A DNA stretch of 47,536 nt from Sphingomonadales bacterium 63-6 (GCA_001898545.1 MKUB01000171.1:14880-62415), one strand, 5' to 3'. Shown: positions 33,626 through 42,721, counted from the stretch's first letter. The notes: generated by a model from the sequence alone, not told the origin. Program-made: numbers and translations.

Positions 33626-34858
33626 TCATGCTGCTGTGTTAGCACGACTCCGCAAATCAATGACAGTGGCCCCAGTCCGCAGCGTTTCCAGATAGTCCGC
33701 CCACCATTGCGCCATGTCGACGCGCTCTTGCCAGTGCTGGCCGCGATGATAGGCGGCGCGCACGGCGTCCTTGTCCTTGTGGGCCAGCGCGCGTTCGATC
33801 GCGTCGGCGGACCACTTGCCCGATTCGTTCAGGAGCGTGCTGGCCATCGCGCGGAAGCCGTGGCCGGTCATTTCGTCGTTGGAGTAGCCCAGACGGCGAA
33901 GCGCGGCGTTGACGGTGTTCTCCGACATTGGGCGAAGGTGCGTGCGGATCGACGGGAAGACATACTGGCCATCACCCGTCAGGTCGCGCGCTTTGGCCAG
34001 CACAGCCAACGCTTGGCGCGACAGCGGCACGACGTGTTCGGAACGCGCCTTCATCTTCTCGGCTGGTATCCGCCAGACCTTCGCGTCGAAGTCGAACTCC
34101 GACCATTCGGCATAACGCAGTTCGCCAGGGCGGACGAAGACCAGCGCGGCCAGTTGCAGGGCGTAGCGCGTGACAGGGTGGCCGTCATAGCCATCGATCG
34201 CGCGCAGCAGTTCACCGGCCTTCTTCGGCTCCAGAATCGCGGCGTGGTGCTTCGACTTGTGGCTGGTCAATGCGCCGCGCAGATCGCGGGTAGGGTCTGA
34301 GGGGGCTAACTGGTTCGCAATCGCGAAGCGGAAGACTTGACTGGCGAACTGCAAGGCCCGGTGCGCGGCTTCGGTGCGTCCGGTAGTTTCATACTTACGG
34401 ACCGCTTCGAGCATTTCGAACGGCTGGATTTCAGCGACAGGGCGCTGGCCTATCGTCCGGTCCAGAAGCTTCAGGAGCCACTGCTGCTTATCCGTGGTGC
34501 GTTCGGAACGGCCTTCGCGCTTGCACTTGGCGATGTAGCTTTGCGCCACGACCACGAAGGAATTGGCGGCGCTAACCTTGGCGGCGTGGCGGTCCTGCTT
34601 CTTCTTCTCTGCCGGATCGACGCCAGCGGCCAGCAACTTGCGTGCGTTGTCGCGCAGATCGCGTGCGGCTTTCAGCGACACTTCAGGATAAGCGCCGAAC
34701 GCAAGCTTCTTCTCGGTTCCGCCGGGGGTGCGGTATTTCATCCGCCATAGACGCCCACCAGCGGGGGAAACCTGAAGGTAGAGGCCCTTCTCGTCAGCCA
34801 CGCGGTAATCCTTGTCGCGGGGCTTCAGGGCGCGGATCGTAGAATCGCTAAGGGGCAT
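33626..34858 (-). CDS. P4-type tyrosine integrase of the tRNA-Phe island
   Basis: A 410-residue integrase. The N-terminal DUF4102 arm-binding domain spans about 1-90: MPLSDSTIRALKPRDKDYRV, DEKGLYLQVSPAGGRLWRMKY, GAYPEVSLKAARDLRDNARK. A core-binding domain spans about 100-190, and the catalytic domain runs to about 390 with Arg in VRPGELRYAEW, His-Gly-Phe-Arg in GHGFRAMAS, His in ALAHKDKDAVRAAYHRG, and the Tyr in RAAYHR. P4-type integrases recombine at tRNA 3' ends, and this one starts 166 bp from tRNA-Phe. Short GGGGGCCT units lie between the start and the tRNA and may be its arm sites. The residues look intact, so it is probably active. Confidence 0.93.
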   Translation of the reverse strand: MPLSDSTIRALKPRDKDYRVADEKGLYLQVSPAGGRLWRMKYRTPGGTEKKLAFGAYPEVSLKAARDLRDNARKLLAAGVDPAEKKKQDRHAAKVSAANSFVVVAQSYIAKCKREGRSERTTDKQQWLLKLLDRTIGQRPVAEIQPFEMLEAVRKYETTGRTEAAHRALQFASQVFRFAIANQLAPSDPTRDLRGALTSHKSKHHAAILEPKKAGELLRAIDGYDGHPVTRYALQLAALVFVRPGELRYAEWSEFDFDAKVWRIPAEKMKARSEHVVPLSRQALAVLAKARDLTGDGQYVFPSIRTHLRPMSENTVNAALRRLGYSNDEMTGHGFRAMASTLLNESGKWSADAIERALAHKDKDAVRAAYHRGQHWQERVDMAQWWADYLETLRTGATVIDLRSRANTAA

Positions 34859-34860
34859 CT

Positions 34861-34911
34861 TGGGGGCCTTTCAAATCAGGCTTTTTCACAAGGCCCCCAC
34901 AAAGGCCCCCA
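34861..34911 (+). repeat. Right copy of the island-end repeat with an inverted extra unit
   Basis: AGGCCCCCA at 34891-34899 and again at 34903-34911 form the 21-bp block also found at 23671-23691 (20 of 21 bases equal). A further unit in inverse orientation, TGGGGGCCT, stands at 34861-34869, just upstream of the integrase ATG. They are candidates for integrase or excisionase binding and for control of the integrase promoter. Confidence 0.65.
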
Positions 34912-35003
34912 AGATCGTCCGAATATCGACGAACAACAGCGAGCATCAGCGGTAAAGTCGACGCTAAAAGTGGCAGATTTCCGGGTTTTTTCAAGCTTTG
35001 GCG

Positions 35004-35027
35004 ACCATCTGCGAACTGGCAGATGGT
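35004..35027 (-). terminator. Inverted repeat overlapping the tRNA-Phe 3' end
   Basis: ACCATCTGC at 35004-35012 and GCAGATGGT at 35019-35027 form a perfect 9-bp stem with a 6-nt loop. One arm includes the CCA end of the tRNA. On the minus strand it lies right after the tRNA and could end the yacG-tRNA transcript or guide 3' processing; it also sits exactly at the island border. Confidence 0.5.
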
Positions 35028-35099
35028 GCCCGGGGACGGAATCGAACCGCCGACACCATGATTTTCAGTCATGTGCTCTACCAACTGAGCTACCCGGGC
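35024..35099 (-). tRNA. tRNA-Phe (GAA)
   Basis: A 76-nt cloverleaf on the minus strand: acceptor GCCCGGG pairing with CCCGGGC, D arm GCTC-AGTTGGTA-GAGC, anticodon arm CATGA-CTGAAAA-TCATG with anticodon GAA, T arm with TTCGATT loop, and an encoded CCA. It is the integration site of the island on its left, whose attachment restores the 3' half of the gene. It follows yacG at the end of the infA-maf-yacG set. Confidence 0.97.
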
Positions 35100-35203
35100 T
35101 TCGCTGCGGCGGCGGTCATCAGATGACCGGCGAGCGGTTGGAGAGCGCGCCTATGGCGAAGGCAGCGCGGCTTGGCAAGAGCCAGAATCCCCTTTTTTGA
35201 AAT

Positions 35204-35380
35204 TCATTCTTCCCGGGCAATGTCTTCCGGGTCAACGGGCGGGCCGGGCAGGGCATAACCGTCGTTCAACCAGCGCGCGAGATCGCGGTCGCGGCAGCGG
35301 GCTGAGCAGAAGGGGGCGAATTCCTTTACCTGCGGCTTGCGGCAGATGGGGCAGGGTTTTTGTCGTGCAGCGTCGCTCAT
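35204..35380 (-). CDS. yacG: DNA gyrase inhibitor YacG (zinc-binding)
   Basis: A 58-residue protein, [20 protein letters not shown] then [20 protein letters not shown] then GYALPGPP. The four Cys (CPIC and CSARC) match the YacG zinc finger, followed by the family's DLxxWL segment. In E. coli YacG binds GyrB and inhibits gyrase. The start overlaps the end of the RNase gene by 4 bp (ATGA), the usual arrangement in alphaproteobacteria. Confidence 0.9.
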   Translation of the reverse strand: MSDAARQKPCPICRKPQVKEFAPFCSARCRDRDLARWLNDGYALPGPPVDPEDIAREE

Positions 35381-36351
35381 AATGGCACCGCCTGCGCGAA
35401 GCCCGCTTCCAAGGCAAGGGCAGGATCGCCTTCCACCCGGATTTCACGGCCCGTGCGGCGCGCCAGTTCGGCCAGCCATTCGTCCTTCAACTGCGCCCGG
35501 ATTGCGGGATGGCAGGTGAGGAGCAGGGCACCGGGTTCCACGACGCCTTCCGCCCGGCGGAGCAGGCGGCGCGCGGCGAGGCCTGTGCGGTTGCGTGAGG
35601 CGCGCTGGAGGAGCGAAGGGCGGGTAAGACGGGCGACGAGCTGGACGAAGCCGAAGCCGTTCATTGCCGTGCGCTCATGCGGCCAGGCGGCCAAGGCGGC
35701 GCCCAGGGCCTCGTCCACCGCGCGGCGGTCTGCCTTGGCTTCCAATGTCGGGAAATCCACGCCGACCGAGCCGCCGATGTCGAACCGGCGCAAGGCGGCG
35801 GCAATGGCAGGCACAGCCGCAAGGGCGAGGCGGGCAGGGGGCAGGGTGCCGTCCACGTCGATCAGCGTCATGGCGGGCGTAGGGCTGAGCAACAGCGAGC
35901 CGCCTGAGAAGGCGACCTCTCGGGAAAAGGCCTCGTCCAGCAGATCGTCCCATTCTTCCGTGGGGAAGCGGCGGACGATGCGGGCGGTCTGCCCTTCTTG
36001 TGTCAGGGCTTCGGCCAGAATGGGGGCAGGGCGCGGTGCTTCGTCGGTTGGGCGGGCCTGGGCGAGCTTGGTGCGGCCAGCCTCACCGATTGCCGCGCGG
36101 GTGACGATCAGGCGGATCGCCGCGCCCTCGCTGGCGGATTTGGGCAGGCGATCCACCAGCGCTTCCTCGCCATTGGCGAAACGGGCAGTGCCACGCGCGC
36201 TGCCTGCGGTGCGGGCCACGAGCCGGGCGTCTTCCACTTGCCCTACGGCGAGCGAACCGGGCCAGTCGATGCGGGCGGCGGCGATGGCATCGCCTTCGAT
36301 CAGGATCGCGCGGGCTTCGCCGATCCCTTCTTCCACCAGCCATTCAGCCAA
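35377..36351 (-). CDS. Short RNase E/G-family protein
   Basis: A 324-residue protein related to RNase E/G but shorter than RNase G (about 490). An S1-like N-terminal part (about 1-100) leads into a nuclease core with two acidic signatures: IDVDGTLP (near 182) and [18 protein letters not shown], which match the two metal-binding Asp of RNase E/G. The Cys-x-x-Cys zinc link that makes the tetramer is missing. This short form is common between maf and yacG in alphaproteobacteria. The start overlaps the end of maf by 8 bp. It probably cleaves RNA with altered oligomeric state, but activity is not proven. Confidence 0.8.
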   Translation of the reverse strand: MAEWLVEEGIGEARAILIEGDAIAAARIDWPGSLAVGQVEDARLVARTAGSARGTARFANGEEALVDRLPKSASEGAAIRLIVTRAAIGEAGRTKLAQARPTDEAPRPAPILAEALTQEGQTARIVRRFPTEEWDDLLDEAFSREVAFSGGSLLLSPTPAMTLIDVDGTLPPARLALAAVPAIAAALRRFDIGGSVGVDFPTLEAKADRRAVDEALGAALAAWPHERTAMNGFGFVQLVARLTRPSLLQRASRNRTGLAARRLLRRAEGVVEPGALLLTCHPAIRAQLKDEWLAELARRTGREIRVEGDPALALEAGFAQAVPL

Positions 36352-36949
36352 TGGGGAAACCTGCGGATTTGAGGAGGGCGCGGCTTTCGAACAGGGGCAG
36401 GCCCATCACGCCGGAATGGCTGCCGCTGATCCAGGCGATCAGCCCCTCGGCGGCGCCCTGTATGGCATAGCCGCCTGCCTTGCCGTGCCATTCGCCGCTT
36501 GCGACATAGGCTTCGATTTCCTCGGCCGAGAGGGATTTGAAGCGCACCACTGTCTCGCTCAGCCTTTCCTGCAGCGTGCCGTCGGGCGCGAGGAGCGCAA
36601 CGGCGGAGAGCACGCGGTGGCGGCGGCCGGATAGCAGGTGCAGGCACTGGCGGGCCGTGCCCTCATCCTCCGCCTTGGGCAGGATGCGCCGCCCGCAGGC
36701 GACCACTGTATCGCCCGAAAGAATGAAGCTGGCCTGTTCGTCTTCGCTCAACATCTGGCGAGAGGCGAGCGCCTTCTCCCGCGCCATGCGCAGGGCATAG
36801 GCGCGCGGCAGCTCTGCCCGATGCGGGGTTTCGTCGATGTCGGAGGCGCGGATCGCCGCAGGCACAATTCCCAGCCGCGCGAGCAATTCGCGCCGGCGCG
36901 GGCTGGCAGAGGCGAGGATCAGCGTCGGGGAAGGGCGGGGCGCGCTCAC
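36344..36949 (-). CDS. maf: Maf-family nucleoside triphosphate pyrophosphatase
   Basis: A 201-residue enzyme with [18 protein letters not shown] at residues 10-27, the Maf substrate-binding loop, then [14 protein letters not shown], and [21 protein letters not shown] with the catalytic Asp. It hydrolyses non-canonical or modified nucleoside triphosphates to monophosphates; the exact base (dTTP/UTP- or m7GTP-type) cannot be told reliably from the sequence. It begins 9 bp after infA and overlaps the RNase E/G-like gene, so it is in the infA operon. Confidence 0.92.
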   Translation of the reverse strand: MSAPRPSPTLILASASPRRRELLARLGIVPAAIRASDIDETPHRAELPRAYALRMAREKALASRQMLSEDEQASFILSGDTVVACGRRILPKAEDEGTARQCLHLLSGRRHRVLSAVALLAPDGTLQERLSETVVRFKSLSAEEIEAYVASGEWHGKAGGYAIQGAAEGLIAWISGSHSGVMGLPLFESRALLKSAGFPIG

Positions 36950-36958
36950 GCGCCGGCC

Positions 36959-37204
36959 TTATTGCGGGCCGGGGCCGCCGCGGCCGGGCATGAAGCGATA
37001 GGTGATGCGGCCCTTCGTCAGATCGTAGGGCGTCAGTTCAACCAGCACTTCGTCCCCCACCAGCACGCGGATGCGGTTCTTGCGCATCTTGCCGGCAGTG
37101 TGACCGAGGATTTCATGGCCGTTTTCGAGCTCCACCCGGAACATCGCGTTAGGCAGCAGTTCCACCACCTTGCCGCGCATTTCGAGGAGTTCTTCTTTAG
37201 CCAT
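36959..37204 (-). CDS. infA: Translation initiation factor IF-1
   Basis: An 81-residue S1/OB-fold protein: [20 protein letters not shown], then [20 protein letters not shown] and [20 protein letters not shown]. It occupies the ribosomal A site during initiation. It is longer than E. coli IF-1 (72 residues) by a Gly/Pro tail, [10 protein letters not shown], as in some sphingomonads. It leads the infA - maf - RNase - yacG - tRNA-Phe set. Confidence 0.96.
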   Translation of the reverse strand: MAKEELLEMRGKVVELLPNAMFRVELENGHEILGHTAGKMRKNRIRVLVGDEVLVELTPYDLTKGRITYRFMPGRGGPGPQ

Positions 37205-37438
37205 ATGTGTTCAGTTTCCGGATTGAGATGTTCATATGGCGCGCGCAATAGCGGGCGAAGGCGAAAAAGGAAAGCCCGCCGCGCACACTGCGTTTGATTG
37301 CCATATCCGGCCCGCGTTTTATCGGCGGTCATCTGGCATTAATCGAATTGCGACGATTTGTTACGAAACGCGGCTTGAGGGTGGTGCGTTACCCCCGCAT
37401 TAGACGCCCAACATCCCTGAAAAAAGACAAAGTCAACG

Positions 37439-40400
37439 ATGACCCTGAACCGCGCCCTCCTGCTGTCGGCTATATCCGGCCTTGCCGTTGTTTCGGCTGT
37501 TCCCGTCCATGCGCAGCAGCAACCTGCTGCCGTTTCGCAAGACCCCGCCGATACGGCTGACGACGCCAGCGGCGAGGATAACGAGATCGTCGTGGTGGCG
37601 GAAAGCCTGCGCGGCCAGGTGCAAGTGGCCCAGCCGCCGATCCAGGTGCTCGACGAGACGGATATTGCCGCTTACGGTGCCAGTTCCATCGCCGATCTGG
37701 TCGCGGCCCTGGCGCCGCAGACCGGCTCCGGTCGTGGGCGTTCCTCCGGGCCGCCGGTATTCCTGGTGAATGGCATGCGCGTTTCCAGCTTCCGCGAAAT
37801 GCGCTCCTTCCCGCCAGAGGCGATCCAGAAGATCGAGATCCTGCCTGAGGAAGTGGCCCAGAAATACGGCTTTTCCGCCGACCAGCGGTTGATCAATTTC
37901 ATCCTGAAGAACAATTTCTCCAGCCGCGAGCTGGAGGGCGAATATAGCCAGCCCGGCGCGGGCGGCACTTCCAGCAAGCAGGTGGAGGCGACCTATCTTC
38001 AGATCGCCGGGCCCAGCCGCTTCAACGTGAATGCCAAGTGGGACGATACCAGCCTGCTGACCGAGGCGGAGCGCGGCCTGCCGCAATCGGTCGTGTCCGG
38101 CGTGGGGACCGATCCCAATCCTGCCAATTATCGCAGCCTGGTATCGGACAGCTCCGACCTGGAACTGACCGGCAATGTTACCACGCGGCTGGGCGACAAT
38201 GGCAGCTCGCTGTCGCTCAACGGCACATATGAGCGGGGCCGTACCCGCAGCCTTTCCGGCCTGAATACCGTGACGCTGACCGATCCGGACAATCCGGATG
38301 TCAGCCTGCTGCGCACTTATGGCGAGGACGATCCGCTCGCTCGCCGGGGGCGGACCGAGACCATGTCGGTCGGCAGCACGCTGAATGCGCCGATGGGCGA
38401 CTGGCAGCTGACGGGCACTCTCGATGCCAGCCGCGCGCGCAGCACTACCGAGATTGACCGTTATGCGGACCCGGCAGTGCTGCAGGATGCAGTGGCGGAC
38501 GGCACGCTGACCTATGACGGCCCGCTGCCCACCACTGCCGATGCGGGCTTCGACATTGCCAAGACGGTGACCGATTCCGCCAGCTCGCTGGTGACCGTGA
38601 TGGGCTCGCCCCTGTTCCTCCCGGCCGGTGATGTCACGCTGACGCTGGATGCGGGTTACAAGTGGAACCGGGTGCAGAGCCAGGATACGCGCAATTTGGG
38701 CATGGAAACCAGCCTGACCCGCGGCGATCTCTCTGCCGGGTTCAATCTGGGCGTGCCGCTGACCAGCCGCCGGGACGATGTGCTGAGCGCGCTGGGCGAC
38801 ATCAGCCTGAACTTTACCGCCGGGGTGGATCACCTTTCCGATTTCGGCACGCTGACCGACTGGACCGCAGGCGTCACCTGGGGGATCACGGAAAAGCTGA
38901 ACCTGCAGGCCAGCTACATCACCCGCGATGCGGCGCCGGGCCTCAGCCAGCTCAACAGCCCTGAAATCGTGACACTGAATGTCCCGACCTATGATCTGGC
39001 GCGCGGCGAAACAGTGCTGGCCAGCATCATCAGCGGTGGCAATCCCAATCTGACCAAGGAAAAGCAGCGCGATATTCGCATCGGCGCCTTCTGGGACCTG
39101 CCGTTCCTTGAACGCTCCAACATCTCGGTCGAATATTTCCGCAACAATTCCTCGGATGTCAGCGCCTCCTTCCCGCTGCTGACCCCGGCGATCGAAGCGG
39201 CATTCCCGGATCGGATCACACGCGACATCACGGGCCAGCTGGTCTCCATCGACCAGCGGCCGGTGACCTTCGAGAGCCAAAAATCCTCGCGCCTGCGCTT
39301 TGGCCTCAATTTGTCCGGCTCGCTGGGCAAGGCCAATCCGAACGCCAGTGCTGGCCGCAACAGTCCCTTTGCCATGGCACGCAATGCCGTCAGTGGGGGG
39401 CAGGCTGCCGGCGGTCAGGCTGGGGGAGCGCAGGCTCAGGCCCCGGCAGGTGGAGCGGCGCAGGGCGGTGTTGCCGGGCCGGGCGGCGGCGGGTTCGATC
39501 AAGGACGCTTCGCGGAATTCCGCCAGAAACTCTGTGCGGAAGGCGCGCAGCCCGATATCTCCGCCATGCCGGAGCGGATGAAAGAGAATTTGCTGAAGCC
39601 TGACGGCACGATCGATCAGGAAAAGCTCGCCCAGGCCAAGCAGCGCATTTGCAGCAGTGATGGCCCGCAGGGCAATTTCGACCCCGCGCGCTTTGCCGAA
39701 CTGCGCCAGCGTTTCTGCGCGCCCGGCAGCACGGAAGTGCCGGACCTTGCGGCCCTGCCCGAACCGTTGCAGGCCAATCTGCGCGGCGCCGATGGCAAGC
39801 TCGACCCCGAGAAATTCGCCCAGTTCAAGCAGCGCGTCTGCAGCAATGACGGGCCGGGTGCGGGCCGACAGGGCGGCGGCTTCGCCGGTGGTCCCCCGCC
39901 GGGTGGCCCGGCAAGTGGGCCGGGTGCGGGTGCCGGTGGTCCTCCTCCGGGTGGACCGGGCGGCGGCGGCTTCCGCGGACCGGGCGGTGGCGGCGGCGAT
40001 GGCCGGGGCCGGTGGTTCCTGAACCTCAATTACACGCTGGAGCTGGAAAACGAGGTCCAGATCGCCGAGGGCCTGCCCGTGCTCGATCTGCTGGATGGCG
40101 ATGCCCTATCGGGCAGCGGCGTGGTGCGGCATTCGGCGCAGTTGGTCGGCGGCTTGTTCTATCGCGGCTTCGGCATGCGCTATTCAGCCAGCTATTCCGG
40201 CCCCAGCCGGATCGACGGAACCGGCCTGCCAGGCAGCACCGATCTGCATTTCGGCAGCCTCGCGAAAGTGGATTTGCGCGTCTTTGCCGATCTGGGCCAG
40301 CAGGCCAGCCTGACCAATTCCGTGCCCTTCCTGAAGGGCAGCCGGATTTCGCTGGGCGTGGACAATGTGTTCAATTCCTATCGCACGGTCACCGATTCCA

Positions 40401-40486
40401 ATGGCGATGTGCCGCTGCGCTATCAGCCGGGCTTCCTCGACCCGCAGGGCCGGAGCTTCTCGATCGAATTCCGCAAGATGTTCTGA
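37439..40486 (+). CDS. TonB-dependent receptor with a Gly/Pro-rich repeat insert
   Basis: A 1015-residue outer-membrane receptor. The signal peptide is MTLNRALLLSAISGLAVVSA with a cut after HAQ. The plug domain (about 45-150) has DETDIAAYGASSIADLVAAL and PPVFLVNGMRV. A beta barrel fills the rest and ends in SIEFRKMF with a C-terminal Phe. At about 640-855 the barrel is interrupted by a low-complexity insert. It holds two similar units of about 55 residues (FAEFRQKLC to QRIC, and FAELRQRFC to QRVC, with two Cys each), then a long stretch of Gly/Pro (GGPPPGGPASGPG and like). The barrel resumes at WFLNLNYTLELE. The substrate is unknown. The insert probably sits in an extracellular loop. Confidence 0.88.
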   Translation: MTLNRALLLSAISGLAVVSAVPVHAQQQPAAVSQDPADTADDASGEDNEIVVVAESLRGQVQVAQPPIQVLDETDIAAYGASSIADLVAALAPQTGSGRGRSSGPPVFLVNGMRVSSFREMRSFPPEAIQKIEILPEEVAQKYGFSADQRLINFILKNNFSSRELEGEYSQPGAGGTSSKQVEATYLQIAGPSRFNVNAKWDDTSLLTEAERGLPQSVVSGVGTDPNPANYRSLVSDSSDLELTGNVTTRLGDNGSSLSLNGTYERGRTRSLSGLNTVTLTDPDNPDVSLLRTYGEDDPLARRGRTETMSVGSTLNAPMGDWQLTGTLDASRARSTTEIDRYADPAVLQDAVADGTLTYDGPLPTTADAGFDIAKTVTDSASSLVTVMGSPLFLPAGDVTLTLDAGYKWNRVQSQDTRNLGMETSLTRGDLSAGFNLGVPLTSRRDDVLSALGDISLNFTAGVDHLSDFGTLTDWTAGVTWGITEKLNLQASYITRDAAPGLSQLNSPEIVTLNVPTYDLARGETVLASIISGGNPNLTKEKQRDIRIGAFWDLPFLERSNISVEYFRNNSSDVSASFPLLTPAIEAAFPDRITRDITGQLVSIDQRPVTFESQKSSRLRFGLNLSGSLGKANPNASAGRNSPFAMARNAVSGGQAAGGQAGGAQAQAPAGGAAQGGVAGPGGGGFDQGRFAEFRQKLCAEGAQPDISAMPERMKENLLKPDGTIDQEKLAQAKQRICSSDGPQGNFDPARFAELRQRFCAPGSTEVPDLAALPEPLQANLRGADGKLDPEKFAQFKQRVCSNDGPGAGRQGGGFAGGPPPGGPASGPGAGAGGPPPGGPGGGGFRGPGGGGGDGRGRWFLNLNYTLELENEVQIAEGLPVLDLLDGDALSGSGVVRHSAQLVGGLFYRGFGMRYSASYSGPSRIDGTGLPGSTDLHFGSLAKVDLRVFADLGQQASLTNSVPFLKGSRISLGVDNVFNSYRTVTDSNGDVPLRYQPGFLDPQGRSFSIEFRKMF

Positions 40487-40525
40487 TCGGCCGCTCCTTT
40501 CGGGGAGGTGTTTCAGTCACCAGGC

Positions 40526-40565
40526 AAGGGGCCGTCGCCATTGGGCGCACGGCCCCTTTGCTTTT
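40526..40565 (+). terminator. Rho-independent terminator after the TonB receptor
   Basis: AAGGGGCCGT at 40526-40535 pairs with ACGGCCCCTT at 40549-40558, followed by a T-rich TTTGCTTTT. It lies about 40 bp past the stop. Confidence 0.85.
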
Positions 40566-40767
40566 CATTTTCCTACTAGGCGGGGCCTTGCCATAAGCGG
40601 CCTATGACCATTCCGTTGCCTTCCTGCCTGCATCTCTCGGCCCCGGTTCCGACCCTTTCGGGGGGAGGGGAAGAGTTTCCTCCCTGTACCCTGTCAACCT
40701 TGTCAACTTCGACCGATTTCCGCGCCTTTCCGGTTCCCTTTTCCGTCAACTTTCCTATCTGGCCAGC

Positions 40768-42708
40768 ATGAGCAAGACACCGGCCGGAACTCCCCACGAT
40801 CCCCGAGGAGCCGAACGCTTCAACGAGGAGCGGGCGACTTACACGGTGCGTTCAGCCCAGCCGGATATAGAGGCGGGCGTGGCTGCCATCCGAGCCGTGG
40901 TGAAGGTGCTGAAGCCCAAGCCGGGCGTCTATCGCATGCTCGATGCCCGGGGCGATGTGCTCTATGTGGGCAAGGCCCGCGCGCTGAAAAACCGGGTGGC
41001 CAATTACACGCAGGTGGAGCGGCTGACGAACCGGCTGCGGCGAATGGTCAGCCAGACGCGCAGCATGGAAATCGTCACCACCAATAGCGAGGCAGAGGCG
41101 CTGCTGCTGGAAACCCAGCTGATCAAGCGCTTCCGCCCGGCTTACAACGTGCTGTTGCGGGACGATAAGAGCTTCCCCTTCATCCTGCTGCGCGCCGACC
41201 ATGACTATCCGCGCATCACCAAGCATCGCGGGGCGAGGAAGGCCAAGGGCAATTATTACGGCCCCTTCGCCAGCGCCGGTTCGGTCAATTCCACGATTAA
41301 TGCACTGCAGAAGCTGTTCCTTCTAAGATCCTGCACCGACAGCTTTTTTGCTCGGCGGGACAGGCCTTGCCTGCTCTATCAGATCAAGCGCTGCTCGGCG
41401 CCCTGCGTGGGCCGGATCGACGAGGCGGGCTATGGCGAATTGGTGCGGCAGGCCAAGGATTTCCTCGGGGGCCGTTCCACTGCCGTGCAGCAGGAAATCC
41501 AGCAGCAGATGGAACAGGCGGCTGAGGCGCTCGATTTCGAGCGGGCGGCGATGCTGCGGGACCGGTTGCGGGCAGCCACCGCGATCCAGGGCAGCCAGGC
41601 GATCAATGCCGCGGGTATTGCCGAGGCCGATGTCTTCGCCATGGCAGTGAAGGGCGGGCATGTGGCGGTGCAGGCCTTCTTCATTCGCGGCGGCCAGAAT
41701 TGGGGCCACCGGGCCTTCTTCCCCGCCCATACCGAAGGGGTGGAGGAAGATGCCATTCTGGAGGGCGTAATCGCCCAATTCTACGAGGAAGTGCCGCCTC
41801 CGCGCCTCGTGCTGGTGGACCGCGAGATGGAAAGCGGGGAATTGCTGGCCGAGGCTCTGGCCAGTGCCAGCGGGCACAGGGTGGAAATCTCCATTCCCCA
41901 GCGGGGTGACAGGCGGCGGCTGATCGAGCAGGCATCGCGCAACGCAGTGGAGGCGCTGGACCGGCGCATGGCGGAAAGCAGTACCACCGCTAAAATCCTG
42001 CGCGAAATGGCCGATTTCCTGGAGCTGTCGGAGCCGCCCGAGCGGATCGAAGTCTACGACAACAGCCATATCCAGGGCACCAAGGCCGTGGGCGCAATGG
42101 TGGTGGCCGGGCCGGAAGGCTTCATCAAGAACCAGTATCGCAAGTTCAACATCAAGTCCGCCCAGACCGATGACGATTACGGCATGATGCGCGAAGTGAT
42201 GACCCGCCGCTTCTCCCGCGCGCAGGAAGAAGACCCGGATCGCGATGGCGACAATTGGCCGGACCTCGTGCTGATCGATGGCGGCAAGGGCCAGATGAGC
42301 GTGGTGAAGGACGCGCTGGAGGAACTGGGGATAGAGGATGTCCCCCTGATCGCCATCGCCAAGGGGCCGCATCACGGGCGCGAGGGGCGCGAAGTGTTCC
42401 ACTTCCCCGATGGGCGGGAGAAGATGCTGCCGGTGAATTCGCCGCTGCTGTTCTACCTCCAGCGACTGCGGGACGAGGTTCACCGCTATGTCATCGGCGC
42501 CCATCGCGCCAAGCGCAGCCGCGCGATCACCGCTTCGCCGCTGGATGAAATCCCCGGTATCGGCCCGGCAAGAAAACGCGCCTTGCTGCTCCACTTCGGA
42601 ACCGCCAGCAAGGTGCGGGCGGCCTCGCTGGAGGATCTGCAGCGGGCACCCGGCGTCAGCGCCGCCGTGGCGCAGACGATCTACGATTTCTATCACCCCA
42701 GCGGGTGA
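40768..42708 (+). CDS. uvrC: Excinuclease ABC subunit C
   Basis: A 646-residue UvrC, the nuclease that makes both incisions in nucleotide-excision repair. The N-terminal GIY-YIG domain (about 45-130) has GVYRMLDARGDVLYVGKARALK. The UvrB-binding UVR motif is near 250-270, with ALDFERAAMLRDRLR. The RNase H-like nuclease core has RIEVYDNSHIQGT and VLIDGGKGQMS, and two helix-hairpin-helix motifs sit at the C-terminus (LDEIPGIGPARKRALLLHFG). All active-site signatures are intact and the length is normal. It is followed 13 bp later by the cyclo-ligase gene. Confidence 0.97.
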   Translation: MSKTPAGTPHDPRGAERFNEERATYTVRSAQPDIEAGVAAIRAVVKVLKPKPGVYRMLDARGDVLYVGKARALKNRVANYTQVERLTNRLRRMVSQTRSMEIVTTNSEAEALLLETQLIKRFRPAYNVLLRDDKSFPFILLRADHDYPRITKHRGARKAKGNYYGPFASAGSVNSTINALQKLFLLRSCTDSFFARRDRPCLLYQIKRCSAPCVGRIDEAGYGELVRQAKDFLGGRSTAVQQEIQQQMEQAAEALDFERAAMLRDRLRAATAIQGSQAINAAGIAEADVFAMAVKGGHVAVQAFFIRGGQNWGHRAFFPAHTEGVEEDAILEGVIAQFYEEVPPPRLVLVDREMESGELLAEALASASGHRVEISIPQRGDRRRLIEQASRNAVEALDRRMAESSTTAKILREMADFLELSEPPERIEVYDNSHIQGTKAVGAMVVAGPEGFIKNQYRKFNIKSAQTDDDYGMMREVMTRRFSRAQEEDPDRDGDNWPDLVLIDGGKGQMSVVKDALEELGIEDVPLIAIAKGPHHGREGREVFHFPDGREKMLPVNSPLLFYLQRLRDEVHRYVIGAHRAKRSRAITASPLDEIPGIGPARKRALLLHFGTASKVRAASLEDLQRAPGVSAAVAQTIYDFYHPSG

Positions 42709-42721
42709 GAGGAGGTTCAGG

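Larger units (their letters stand above)
23596..35023. mobile_element. Genomic island integrated at tRNA-Phe
   Basis: An 11.4-kb island bounded on the right by the 3' end of tRNA-Phe and on the left by a degenerate copy of it. An intact P4-type integrase lies next to the tRNA, and a 21-bp direct repeat sits just inside each end. Cargo, reading on the minus strand from the tRNA: integrase, an unknown gene, an excisionase-like protein, a zinc-ribbon HTH protein, a second tyrosine recombinase and hsdM-hsdS-prrC-hsdR. The restriction genes are visibly richer in A/T than the flanks, in keeping with transfer. No conjugation or plasmid replication genes are seen, so it would need help to move. Confidence 0.75.

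Noticed and set aside
37433..39502. Open frame of 689 codons antisense to the first TonB receptor
   Set aside because: A mirror of receptor codons; no start signal and no recognisable motifs.
41323..42696. Long open frame (457 codons) antisense to uvrC
   Set aside because: It runs opposite a clear uvrC; its composition (many His, Arg, Gln) is what GC-rich antisense frames give, and it has no family pattern.
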